64,000 nucleotides of DNA from contig OZ023274.1 in the NCBI GenBank assembly GCA_964007475.1, positions 22,588,043-22,652,042 of the forward strand, read 5' to 3'. Below, piece by piece: positions 24,359 through 39,300 of the stretch. This DNA comes from Hybos culiciformis (taxonomy: Eukaryota > Arthropoda > Insecta > Diptera > Hybotidae). Both the position numbers and the translations under genes were made by a program. Below the pieces are notes generated by a model. That model saw nothing but the letters and a program-made list of their open reading frames with translations, was not told the DNA's origin and made no database searches. Each line of letters begins with the position of its first letter. Position 1 is the first letter of the stretch.

Positions 24359-27300
24359 GTGTGCAATAACAACTCAACAAAAGAACGCTTTAAATATATT
24401 TTTTTATCATCTATAAAAAAAGTTAATAATCTATACTCTGAAAATTAATATGACCAAAATATATATTTTTATTTTTATAATTAATGAAAAATATATTTTC
24501 TCTTTTTTTTTTTTTAGATAAATAACGATACAAATTTGTTAAGAAATGTGCATTTAAATTTTCGATGGAATGATACGCGTGGTGATACTGTGTTAGCCAC
24601 ACGAGCTATAACTGAAATGATATGTGATGGTGTTACAGCATTTTTTGGACCAGAAGGTCCATGTCATGTTGAGGCAATAGTTTCTCAAAGTCGAAATATT
24701 CCAATGATCTCATATGTAAGAGAATAATAATTTAATTTATATACAAAAAAAAGATCGAAAAATAATTATCTATTTAATATTTTTTTTTAGAAATGTTCTG
24801 ATTATAAAGCCTCATCAATTCCCACATTTGCTAGAACTGAGCCCCCTGATACTCAGGTAATTTTATATTATTAGTCTCCAAACAATCTTCTTAAGTTATA
24901 AGTGAGTTGCGGTACAAATTAAAACTTTATGGCTCGACTTTCACACAAAGATCGACAAGGGGGTTATTATTTATTTATTTATCTAATCTATTAAATACAA
25001 ATTGCTTTTTTACATATAACATTATTTCTTGTAAAATATAATGAAATATAGATCAGTGATTACATCAAGACAAGCCTTTTAATATTTGCAACTATAAAGA
25101 ATAATAAACATATCGATACTCTGGCTAACAATTTAATTTAATATACATTCATTAAATATTCAAATTAAAAATAAATCGGTAGAATTATAATCATTAACCA
25201 ATTAAATAATGAATCTAGGCTAATTCATCGCCTAGCAATTCATCGCCAAGCAATTCATCGCCAGCAATTCATCGTCAAGCAATTCATCGTCAAAAAATTC
25301 ATCGCCAAGCAATTCATCGCCAAGCAATTCATATATTTGGGAGGAAAAAAAAATTTTTCCATAGAAAAATGTATGAAAATTTTGAGGGGCAAAATCTCCG
25401 AAACGGAGCTTTTCCAAGAAAAAACCTTCTGTATTTAGTGGTTTGGGCACCGTCTCTACTCAATCACCAATTGGCGATGAATTGCTGGCGATGAATTACT
25501 GGCGATGAATTGCTGGCGATGAATTGCTGGCGATGAATTGCTGGCGATGAATTGGTGGCGATGAATTACTGGCGATGAATTGCTGGCGATGAATTACTGG
25601 CGATGAATTACTGGCGATGAATTGCTGGCGATGAATTACTGGCGATGAATTGCTTGGCGATGAACTTTTTGACGATGAATTGCTTGACGATGAATTGCTG
25701 GCGATGAATTGCTGGCGATGAATCAGCCGCTTACCTTAAATAATATCTATCATAATCTGTCTCTTTCAAATCAATTATATAACAAAATTTCATGACAGAC
25801 AGCATTAGGCAAACAAGATCATTAAATTATTTCAAGCTGAGTATCCGCACAAAATCTTAATTTAAAATATAGGTACCTCTCGGGCCCAATAGTTCACAAA
25901 AGCGATTGTATGTTTCTAACATAACAGGTAAAGAGCTGGTTTGGCCGTATGTTGTACGTAAAGAGGGATGTTTAAAAATTCTGTGTATCGAACATTTAAT
26001 TTTAATTCTGAAAGAACGAAAGGATACGGCACCAAACAATACTAAACAGAAACTTAAGTAAGATCTTCTTGCCTCTAGGGTGGGAAGATTAAGAGGATTT
26101 AAACGATTAATGTGAGGAGGAAAATTAGAATTGTCATTCCAATTTAACATTCGTGAAGTAAACCTTAAAGTTTTTCTGTATATTTTCAATTCTCTGTATA
26201 TATATGTATTCTAGTTTGAATCCAGACTGGATAAGCATACTCTTAAACAGGTCTTATGAATGAAGTTTTAGGGTTTTCAAGACAAAGATCATTGACTGAC
26301 CTTTTATATAACCTTGTTACAAAATGTAATTTGTGTGACGATAAAAAGTTAACTTAGTGTCTAATAAAAAACCAAGGTCTCCTTTTCCTATATGAGTTGT
26401 CTCAAGGGAGGAAACTAATTCTGTCACATTTATCTGTGTTCAACTGGAGATTATTTTGCCGACATCAATCAAAAAATGAATCTAAGTCACTTTGATGGTT
26501 GATGCAATCTGAATAACGATGGAACGTAAAAATCTTACGAACATCCTTTTTCCAAATTATATTTTGGTGAATGGAAAGGAGAATAGGATTTTCCTAGGGA
26601 TTTTACTATTGATCCTAATGCTTATTTGAATATTTTTTATTATTTGCGTACGTTATCAGTAACCAAAGTTATGATAAAAATAAACAACAAGACGTTATTT
26701 CATAGATCGAACGAGACTTATTAAATTCTAGTTTCACTCGAATAGAAAGAAAAACAAAATTTCAATCGATCGTATAGTTTATAATTACCTATCAGATTTT
26801 GATTAAGAATCATAATTAGAAAAATTTAATTACAAGAAGTATAATTTTTTTTTTCAAATAATATCTTATAACAATTAAATATTTTAAAAATTTTCAAGGT
26901 TACAAAATCAGTTATATCCCTGTTACGTTATTATGATTGGAAAAAATTTTCTATATTATACGAAGAATCATGGGAGACTGTTGCGAAATCATTACAAAAG
27001 CAAGCACTCAATAAAAATATGACAATAAACCATTGTTTATTAGTTGAAAATCAGCATGATTGTTGTCCAAAACATTTACCATGTTGCAAAAGTAGCTATT
27101 ATTATGATCTGGTCCATAATACAGTGAATAGAACTAGAATTTATGTATTTTTGGGTGCAAGAGAATCAGTTCTTGATTTAATGAGTACTATGGAAACTGT
27201 GCAATTATTTTCAAAAGGTGAATATATGGTGATATTTGTCGATCCAATGACCTATTCATTAAGGTAAGTGATTTAGTATAATATAATTTTAATTTCTACC

Positions 27301-30300
27301 GAAAAATATTTTACAAATGAATGGAAAAAAAATTTTTTTCATGAAAGAATGAATATTAATTAAATCATAAAAAAGGAAAAAAAAAATTTATATTTTTCTT
27401 TGAACTTTCCTCTTTTTTTAATATCATGTTGAATGTCAGAAATTAGAATGAATGGAGAAAATAAAAAAAAATCCTTGATTGAATGATCAAATGAAAGCTG
27501 TTGTTTCTGTTGTTCTGGTGAAATGTTTTATTAATTACCATATTACGGTCAGTATGTAACTTAGAGCTTCTGATTTCGATTTCAAACTAAATTTATATAT
27601 CAGACTTACATTTTTTTTTAATTTTATTAAGATTAATTACAAACGTCAGAATAAAATTTGCAATTAAAATTGTCTGAATAATAATTTAAATTTATTTATT
27701 TGCTTTAGAATATTTGTAGCAAATAAATAAATTTGTGTACTTGTGTATCGTTTTCATTCTCAGTTCGGATAGAATATTAATTAATTGTTCATGTATAATA
27801 TTTATATAAATTGACTAAAAATAAGATTAAAGTAAATTTAAGTTATATGGATAATTTAATAAATTACATTTTGGAGGTTTGTTTCATTTAACTGACTGAA
27901 TACTACCTTTATTCCCATTCAAAAATTACAAAGTATAATATTTAAATTTAATTATGCATTAAGTTCTGATAATTATGTGTTTATTGTTTTGTGAAAATCA
28001 AATGATGTTTACCATTATTTTTTTTTTATAATATAAATTATAATGTGATTTGTGATAAGATTTTAAATTATTTTCATTACAATTTTGATTCATATTCTTG
28101 TTCTATCATTATTTCAAAGATTTAAGAAAGCTAGCTAGGACCTAGATCATCATGGTATCGACTGTCACGATGTAGAGGTATTGCCATTATCATAGGGTTC
28201 GATTCCCACCTCGGACTGGAATTTGTGTTAATTTTCTCAATTTGTCCACTTGAATTTGTCCACTTAAGTTGTTATTTTTTATAAGCAAAATTTTATAGGA
28301 GTGTGCTTTTTGTAAATGTACCTATTGTTACGTTTATATAATCTGAATTTATTTTTCATTTTCTTTTAATTGTGATATTTGTACTCTTAACTTGATTATA
28401 ATGTATTTCAAGTAAATGCTGCACTTTCGATATAAAATTGAGTTCTATTATTGTAAATTTTCGTATTTCATATAATGGCATTGGCAACATTTTCGAATAA
28501 TCCGTAGAGTGAAAAGTAAATTTAAAAATAAGTAGAATTCATTCTATATTGCACGAACAATTTATAATCACATTTTAAATACATTTTGGGTTTTTTTTTA
28601 ATGTTGCTTGATTAATAAAACATTTTGTAATTTTATTAAAGAATATAATGGAAAAATTAAATTCCATTTTCACATTATGGTTAACGCTTTCGTCCTGAAT
28701 TTAGCATATTTTGGAAATGCAATTTTTTTATATTTGATTAAAATAAAGACTCAAAGATTTGTTGCGTTATAAGCACATTATTTTGGATTTTAAAACCATT
28801 AATAGGTATATATTTGAAAATCCCGGTCGAGGAAAATTTCAATAAGAATGAAAATAATCTTTTATTAGTTTATAATTGTATAATTGTATATCTATGAAAC
28901 AGGGAATACTTTTTAGCCGGAAAAAATAATATTTTTTTTTATTTTATGTACATTGTCAATATGCCAAATTTTAACAAACAATCAGAAATTATGAATAAAT
29001 AATATTTTTTATTTTATAAATATTGTAAATAAATAACACAAGGAGGAAAAAGATCTACGCTATTTGAACAGCTGAAAATTCCGATAATTTTTTTTTTAAT
29101 TAAGACTACAACTAGAATTTATAATTTTTAAATGTTTATTGTTTTTAAGTAGATTTTTTCTATTCACGGATGATCAAATAATTAGTAAGTGAGAATGAGA
29201 ATTTTATTTTTAAATTCTATATCATTGATTAGAGCTATTAATAATTTTAAAAAAAATATAGTTTAAAAATAGGTTCCTCCGTTTTCATATCGAATTTATA
29301 TTTTTAATTCGGCATTTTATACACTGGAAATAGAAAATAATAAGGTTTTAAATAGTTGTTGTCCAAAAATTTGAGAGTTAGAAATTGTTCCATTAGTAGC
29401 TGAAACTGACCCAGGAGAAAGGAAATGATTTTACACATCTTTGGGCATGTACTTTTGTTTCAAACATTAAGAGTTCAGAGAATCAATGAATAATTTAGAA
29501 AACTTGAATTTATTTTCTATATGGTGCGAGCTTTTAATTCAAATGTGTTATTTATAAATAAGTGACAAATATTAAAAATTTTGAAATTTGAGTAACATTT
29601 TTATTTAAACTTTTTTTTATATTATTTAATTTAAATATAGAGATGCGGAGCATTATTTATATAAATCTAGTGAAATTGAAAAAATGACTAAATGTGAATT
29701 CAAAGAAAATTTCTTGAAACGAGCACGAAGTCTGTTGGTAGTAGTATCAACACCGCCAACTGAAAATTATGGAAATTTTACAGCTAAAGTTCGAACATAT
29801 AATGCAAAGCAACCATTTAACTATTATTCTCCAGATGTATTTGGATCAAAATATGTGCCAGTAAGTATATTAATAAATTTCACATAGAAAATGAATACAA
29901 CATTTCTTTCTAGCGTTGAATGAGCTAATTTTTTAAGAAAAAACAATTAAATATCTTACTTTTGAAATTATAATTTAAAAATGTATTGGTTAAAATAATA
30001 CCCTGAATATTAAATTGAAATTCACTATAATGTAACTTATATAAATTAAGAGAAATCATTTAAGCGTTTTATGTATGTTAATGTTATAATAAGCAATTAA
30101 TATAATATTTGACTAAATAATTCAAGAATAACAAATTTTTGTCACCAATTGTTTGTTTGTAATTTTACGAATTCTTTTCTTACTAATTGCTTGATACTAC
30201 TGCTGGTACTTCTTTATTATCCTTGATATCGTATGTCCGAATTAGGTTATTCAATTTAAAAATTTTATTAATTTTTGTTTATTTTTTCCTATTTTTACAG

Positions 30301-33300
30301 TTTATATCTATTTATGCAGCATATCTTTATGATTCAGTTAGACTCTATGCATGGGCTTTAGATAAATTAATACGTCTTGATGAAAGAGAATTAACAGATG
30401 CTGTTATAAGGGATATTGCCAGTAATGGTACAAAAATAATAGAAACCATAATAAATAATCGTACTTACAAAAGTAAGTGATAATAATGTATTGGATTTTT
30501 TTTATTTTATGTGGTTGTCTTACTTGTGTGCTATGTGTGTACATAATATTAATATTACATTATTGAAAGAAATATTTTATTTTTCTTTACTACGTATATA
30601 GTAGATATGAATATGAAATTTGATTTTGTTTTGAAGCTTCTTTGAGCTTTTATTTAATTTTATTTTCTATTTCATTTTTATGTAATGTAATTTAATAAAA
30701 GAATAGAAATAACACAACAGGAAACGTAATTTTCTGCTGAATTTGATTTTTTACTTTAATAACATTAAGATTTTGTATAAATGAAGATAATATTCTGAAA
30801 TAAAATAATATTATTTTTATATTCTTCCGATATTTGGAAAAATTCACCTGTTGTTTTAACATTATTTGAAATTAAATGTAATTTGGAAAGTTAAACTATC
30901 AATCGGCGCAGAGAGTTATAAGATCTTATATTTAAAAAGTCAATTGCTTTAATGTTGTCATAATAAAAAAAACACTACCAAAACTATGAAAATTTTATTT
31001 TGAAATTATTTAGATCTTTTGCTGGGTGGAAGCCTCTCATTCCCAAACTCGAAATTGTATTTTTCAAAATGAAATAAGACCACAACAAAAAATCCTCGCG
31101 GCCTTATTTCCATCCCCCATTTTAGTGTAAGCAGGCTCAATAATAAAATAATATTTTCAGTCTCTTTTTTTAATTTTTGGTGCAAAACGCGCTATAAATT
31201 TTGATTTGCTCAATCAATGCTTTGATACAAAATTCAGAAATTGCGCTAAAAAGTTTTTTTGTGAAAATTAATTTTCTAAATTTTTTGTAAACATTTCATA
31301 ATATTGAAATAATTTTACTACTGTCGAATGACGTTAAATGCATACATTAGATGCAGTAATCATAATCGTATGACGTAAATTCCATTCCAAGTAGAAAATA
31401 ATCAATTAAAAAAATAAAAATTCTGAAGAAATATATATTTTTCAATAACTGAGAAGTCTGAGAGGATTTCCTATGCTCAGACAAGGGTGAAATAAATATT
31501 CATAAATTTAATTAAAGAATGCATTAAAATTTCTTCGAATTTAAAAGCCAACCAGGTGTCGTCAACATTTTTTACTACGATTCAAAATTAACCCCAATTT
31601 TTTGATCTTTTATAATTGAATTGGGTCATCTAAAACTTACACAATTTTTTTTTTTTTAACTTTGATTGGAAAATCTATCCACAAAAATAATTGAAAATTT
31701 TATCACGTTCTTAAAAAAATGTAAAATTTACATAATTTTATTTTTAATTTTACACCTTTAATCAAGTTTTTTTTTCAAATGTCTTTATGTACATTAAAGA
31801 ATTTTAGATTGTGTTTATTTCAGATTGTATAGTTATTTACGGTTGCTTATTACTTCTATAAAATTAAATTTTTAATTTCGATTTTTGGAAAATCTGATTA
31901 TTTTAATTTTATTAAATAAAACAAAACTACATGGACCATGTGCATTTTTTTTGTAATATCTTGGGTGATTACGTGATTTACTATAAATTTTCTAAAATGT
32001 TACAAAATGACACTTCTTCTTAAAGACCTTAAAGACTTGCTTGTTATGTAAATCTAAATAATTTATGTCCATGTATTTGGACATTGTGTTTCCATGTCAC
32101 ATCGCATGTTTAAAGATTCTTAAGGAAAAAATCAATTAAAATTTTTAAAGCTTAAATTCTATTTTTTTTTTATTAAAATAAAAAATATTTTTAAAATAAA
32201 TATTTTTAAAATAAATAGTAGTTTACTTGCATATTATTTATTTTTGATAATCTCCTTCCAATAAAAATTTTATTTAATTCCTTTGACATAATAAAGTATA
32301 AATAATTTAATTTTTTTTTATTGGAAATTATGCAATGGCCCAATAGAATATTTTATTTTCTGTTCTGCATTTATTTCGATGGTCAGTCAGATTTTCTGTG
32401 AGAGTTTTGTTTTCTAGAAAATCGTAGGCTTAATGAATAATTTATTTATTTATTTAGACTAGACCATCATAAAAATATAAATATCAACAGAGAGATTGGA
32501 TAAAATTTATGTTTGTCATTTTATAATCTGTTGCATTATATTTTAAATTCGACCGTTGATAATATACCTACATTATACATTATTATACATTTTATACGTT
32601 AACGTAGGTACATTTATTTTTATTACAAATTAATTTTAGGTATTACTGGGGCAACAATTAGAATTGATGGAAACGGTGATTCAGAAGGAAATTTTTCTGT
32701 TGTTGCTTTAAAGCCTGTTAAATATTTAATGCACAACAATCATTCGTGCGATCATCATATGGTTCATGTTGCATATTTTCAACAAGGCCAAGATATGCCA
32801 GTGAGTGAGTCGTAATGTTATTTGAATTTTATTTTAATAATTTAGTTAATTATTTTTTGTAAGTTAATTATAAAATCCAAAGTGTAAATTATTTGTATAA
32901 TTTTTAATTAGGTTCCTTTTTCGAAAGTAATATGATTAAATTTTAATAAAATTTAAATATGTATATTGTATAAAAATGAAAGTTAAAAAATTAAATTAAA
33001 TTTTTAGCATTCAAAAAATTATGATTCAATTATGCTTCGTGCTTTAATTTATTCAAAGCAAACTATAGAGCGGTGCTCTCAATTCTATTTGAATTTAATT
33101 ATTATTGCCTTTTAAATAATTTTATTAGATGATCTAATTTTATTTTATTTTATCAAATCTTAAATATAAAAAAATTTGATTCTAATAATATTAACATTTT
33201 GGTTTTTTCGATTCTTTTCTAACAGGAATTTAAACTTATCAACGGATCTGTTCGTATTGATTGGCCTGCCAAAGATAAACCTTTTGATGAACCAATGTGC

Positions 33301-36300
33301 GGTTTTATGAATGAATTATGTGAAAAAGACGAGCGACATATAACATCAGTTTTTATAGCTGGTGTACTAGGTCTTGTATTATTTTGTGCTGGTGTTATTG
33401 CTATGAGCATTTATCGCAAATGGAAAATTGAATTAGAAATTGAAGGCTTACTATGGAAAATAGATGCAAATGAAATTAAAGGTTATTTTGGAAATGACAT
33501 TGTCTCTTCACCAAGTAAAGTATGTTTTACTTACTAAGCTATATTTTTAATAATTGCATTTTTATACTCAAAGTACAATAGTTTTTTTTTTTATCTAATG
33601 TTAAGTTTCGCGATGAGAACATATCCCAACTGCAAAACCGCGATTTAGCCTGGGGTTTGAAAATTTTATAAAGAAATATAAATTTAAATGTAATAAATAA
33701 CGAAATAACAAATGATTATTTTTATTTTTATACTAGATATATAATTAAAGTTTAGTTTATTTATTTTTGTTTTTTTGTTTTTTTTTTAATGTGGTAATTA
33801 AGTTTTTGACTCCCCACAGTTTTGAAAGTTTAACTTTGTTTATTCTACCAAATTGGAATGAAGAATGTTCTGATCTGAAAGATAAATAAACAGCAAAAGT
33901 TTTTAAATTTTTGTTTGATAATTTAGGTAGTAACAAAATTTGAAATTTATTTTATATATTTCCATATTTTATCAAAAACAAATTGAATCTTATGAAGTAC
34001 TTACGGAGTTCTATATTACTATATTAAGATCATTCAAAATGTTATTTGTTTTAAATGTAATTATTATTCGACTTAGTTGATTTTTATTTATGTTGTTATT
34101 GTTATTATCAATCAATTATTTATCGCAATTATCAGCCAATCAATAAAACATACGAGAATGTTAATGGCAATCTGAATGTAATAAATAAAAATGAAAATTC
34201 TCTGATTCTCTGTTTCTCTGTCCTCAATCACACCTAAACCGCTGGACCGATTTGGGTGAAATTTTGAATTTAAGTAGCATGGGGCCCCGAGATGGTTATA
34301 GGGTACTAAAAATGTTGACCCGGGGCCCCAACAGGGGGCTACCTTAGAAGCCGGCTTTGCAATTTAGGATAAAATATTGTAGTGTTGAACTCGAAATGCC
34401 CATTTAAAACATTGGATGTTGAAAGGCCTCCAACCTTTGTCCCAGGGCTCAATTGGAAGGGCTATGTAGCAAATTTAGAAATTCCGATTTTTTTTAGTGC
34501 AGAAAATCTGGATTAAAGAGTTTTGATATTAATATAAGTTCGGTACTACCGTGCGAAACCGGGTATTTCGTCTACTATCAAATAAAATTAAAAATAATCT
34601 GAAATTCAATTTTCTGATGTAACTTATTTAATCTGATTCAAATATGGATTATTTTTGTAGTTTTGGAGTATTTAATTCGATAAGTCTTCGGCATTAATCC
34701 TTTGCTATTAGAGCTTTGTTACAGAAATATCTCAAAATAGAGTAATAAAAGTGCAATAATAATCTTATTTAATACAAATTTTTATAATTCTTTGAAATAT
34801 ATATCATCTCTATAATATATATTTTTTAATTGCAGTTAAGTCTTGTTAGTGCACCATCATATGGTTCACGATGTTCAAATCAAGTATTCACATCAACAGC
34901 TCAATTTCGTGGCGTTTTAGTACGAATTAAGGAATTGAAATATTCACGTAAAAAGGACATATCTCGTGATATAATGAAAGAAATGCGATTATTACGTGAT
35001 TTGAGACATGATAATATTAATAGCTTTATTGGTGCATGCGTTGAACCAATGAGAATTTTACTAGTCACTGATTATTGTGCCAAGGGCAGTTTATATGATA
35101 TCATTGAAAATGAGGATATTAAATTAGATGATTTGTTTATAGCATCATTAGTTCATGATTTAATTAAGGTTAAATTTAATTTTTACTCAATCCAATTAAT
35201 TTGATACATTAAGATATACATAACTACGTGTATGTAGTTTTGAAAAATTAATGTTTTATTTTGACAAATTCAATACTAACCGTTAATTTTTATATTTATT
35301 TTTTTTATTTTATTGTATTAAAATAATTAAATTCAATGTCATTAATTATTTATTAAAATTTTTCAACCATTTAAATTTCATTTGAAAGTAGGTGCAACAA
35401 AATAATATTTTTAATTTTAAAGCCTGTAAATTTGTATATAAAGTATATAAATGTAATTTAATTCCTAAAATCATAACATCATAAATAATCATAACTACCT
35501 ACTTAATTATGTTATAAATTATGTCTAGTTATAAAAGACATTTTAAAATAACTAATTATGACACGTTATGTATATGAAGAGGAGTGCCGCCTTCAGAATA
35601 ATGTAAAATATTATTGTCGTAAAAATTATCAGCAATTATTATATGTATTGACAATTCATATGTTGAATGTAATTTACCCTTTATTAAGTTTAAATTTTCT
35701 TCTTAATTATTTATATAAAAAATTATGAACAAAATTAACTAAATATATCTATTGAAATCTTAAAATCGTAGATAGTTTTGTTTAATGCTAAGATAGAACT
35801 TCGATTTACATCCTAGATGGATTCTCTATTCAATGAATCTTCTGAAATACTTTAGTTGAAAAAATCATATACGGCTTACACCTCAGACAAACTATAGGTT
35901 AGCAACCATGAATTTAATGGTTTATACAAAAAAATTATTAAATAGGTAGATAAACTATTTCGTAACCATGAAATTCATGGTTCCATGAAGTTCATGGTTG
36001 CTAACCTATATAAACTGTGAGGTGTTCGACCTCACTTTAATGCTTTTGGCCGTTGTGGCGTTGTGGACAATACTAATTTTCTACTTGTTATTATTAGCAC
36101 AGTAGTATTTTTTCGAAACACTTTTTCTTAACAAAATTTTATTTTAACTAACTAATAAATTTTCATAAATTTTATCTTTTATATTTTTTTTTTAACTATA
36201 ACAGGCAATGATTTATATACATAGTTCTCAATTAGGATGCCATGGGAATTTGAAGTCATCAAACTGTGTTGTTACCTCACGTTGGATGTTACAAGTAACC

Positions 36301-39300
36301 GATTTTGGTTTGCATAGTCTCAGACAATGTGCTGAAAGCGAATCAATAGGAGAACACCAGCATTACAGAAGTAAATAAATTTCATTCTTTATAATTCTCA
36401 ATATTAAACTTAAATTTTAATTTTTTTTTTTCAGATTTATTTTGGAAAGCTCCTGAATTATTAAGATCCCCTAATAAATACGGAAGCCAAAAGGGTGATG
36501 TTTATGCGTTTGCCATAATTTTATATGAAATTCTCAGTAGAAGAGGACCATTTAGTCATACAACTTATGAACCTAAAGATATTATTGAGTTGGTAAAAAA
36601 AGTTCCAGAATGTAACGAGTTGGCGTTTCGTCCTGATTTGGATGGAATACTTGATAATGGAAATTGTCAAGATTATATTCTTAATTGTATTAAAGAATGT
36701 TGGAATGAGGATTCAGAACTGAGACCGGATTTTCCATCTATAAGGTAAGTTCAAAAATAATCATAACACTCCGTTTTTAAAACATACTAGAATTACAATC
36801 AACTTAATTCTTGAAAAAAAATTAATGTTTCTAATTTACATTGTAAAAGTTTTATTTTTAAAGTATCAATGCATAATGAGAAATCAAGAACAGATATATT
36901 GTGCACAGCCGAATAAGATCACACAACTTTTTCTCTATGAAAAAAAAACCTCCATTTGACAGATTTATAAACATTTCCGTAAATTTAAATTAAATATATA
37001 CAAACTATGAAATTGTGTGAGCTTATTCTTCTGTTTATATTACACTGAAATTTCATATCATATAATAATAATATATAAACATTCATTTCAGAACTCGCTT
37101 GAAAAAAATGAAAGGAGGAAAATCTAAAAATATTATGGATCAAATGATGGAAATGATGGAAAAATATGCTAATAATTTAGAAGATATAGTTACTGAGAGA
37201 ACCAGATTATTGTGTGAGGAAAAAAAGAAAACCGAAGATCTCTTACATAGAATGTTACCGCAAACTGTTGCTGAAAAATTAACAATGGGTATGGGAATTG
37301 AACCAGAATCATTTGATTCAGTGAGTTTGCCACTTAAAATATAAATCACACTATCACATTTTATACAAATAAAAAATGTTTATTATCTTTCATTATAGGT
37401 TACTATTTATTTCAGCGATATAGTAGGATTTACAGCAATGAGTGCAGAAAGTACTCCATTGCAAGTAGTTAACTTTTTAAATGATTTATATACTGTATTT
37501 GATAGAATAATTAAGGGATATGATGTGTATAAAGTTGAAACAATTGGTGATGCATATATGGTTGTAAGTATTATAATATTATTATTATAAATTTTTGTAT
37601 TATACGATGACTAAAAATAGTGAATGAACTGTAGAGAAATACTATAAAACAAATAAAAAATAAATAAATACCAGAAGGCCAAATTGAGATTTTTTACTCT
37701 ATTTTATTCAATTGTTCATTACGATTTGATATTAGTAAAATAGAATTTAATAAAGCAAAAATGCATCAGCGTCCTATTCTTTATATGTATTTATTGTAGT
37801 TATAATATATATATTATTATGTATCATTTACTTTAATTAGGTGTCTGGTTTGCCAATCAGAAATGGTGATCGTCATGTCGGTGAAATTGCATCAATGGCT
37901 TTAGATTTATTACATGCAGTTCGTCAACATAAAATAGCACATCGACCTAATGAAACATTAAAATTAAGAATAGGTATGCATAGTGGCCCTGTTGTAGCTG
38001 GAGTTGTTGGTTTAACAATGCCTCGATATTGCTTATTTGGTGATTCTGTAAGGATTTTTTTTTTCACAATTAAAAAAAATAGAATGTTATATTATCATTT
38101 GTATATTCTAATAATATAATTTCAGGTAAACACGGCTTCTCGAATGGAATCTAACGGTGAAGCATTAAAAATTCATATATCAGTTAAATGTAAAGAAGCC
38201 TTGGACAAATTAGGTGGATATGTAACCGAATCACGTGGCTTTATACCAATTAAAGGTAAAGGTGATGTATTGACACATTGGTTAATTAGAGGTACTGATA
38301 AAGCAATTCAGAGACGTGCAGTTGATGTAAGCGATTTGCCACCACCTCTATTTTGCCGGCCACGTAAAAGTCCTAAATTAAATTGTGATTCACGTCAACC
38401 TAGTTTAATAGGTGGTCATTACTTTAATGCTGGCAGTAGACGAACATCATGTTTACCACGCAATTGTGAAGTTGAAAGTACATATAGCTTACAGGGCTCT
38501 GTTTATGCAGTTAGTCGTGATTCTCCTCGTCCATATCATAGAAAATTAGATAGAACTCCACTTTATTTAAATCTACAGAATAATAGTAATCATGATTTTA
38601 AAAATAATAGTGGTGATGTGAAAAATAGTAGCATTTCATTTACAAGTTCTAATGCTCAAACAACAAATCAAAATCAAGGTAATCGTGAGGCTTCACATAG
38701 TACATTGGATCATTCCGAAATTGAAGCAACAAATTGTGATAGTTTAGTTAGTAATAAGAAGCCATTGGCTATGGTTAAACCACATCGTATAATTAAGACT
38801 TCTGTTGGCTCATCAGCATCCTCGCATGATTTTTATCCAATTACAACAAATAATAATAATAGTAGTAGTGATAGCAATTTAAGGGAATCACGGTCATTGG
38901 ATCCAATTCCTGTACAATTGCGTAAACGACATGATACTGTTTCTATTCCACCATCATCATCGAAGAGAATTTCAAGAAGAATATCCAAAAATAATTCACG
39001 TTCTTTAGATGCAGGAGTATCGTATATAAGTAGCAATCATGGTAAATCTATCAATCCAAATATCGATGAATTAGAAAACTTATTAAGTAACACTAATAGA
39101 ATAGATGAATATAATAAACATATAAATAATAATTGTAATGGTTCAATTATAGATGACGTATATTGCCCATTGTTATTACGTCAAAATTCATTAACTAGTC
39201 CCACGGAAGATGAAATAATTTTGCAATCAAAACGATGGCGTTCCTTAGAAGCTATGGGCTGGAGCAATAATAATTCGAATACCAATTCAAATAGTAGTGG

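Noticed and set aside
24251..24448. 65-residue open frame over the first cyclase exon
   Set aside because: The frame one base over gives ATG plus a Leu-rich signal peptide matching the family start MTRW; this frame has no match.
25473..25727. Tandem array considered as CRISPR-like or as a repetitive protein
   Set aside because: Units are contiguous with no spacers, the 14-bp period breaks any reading frame, and the genome is eukaryotic.
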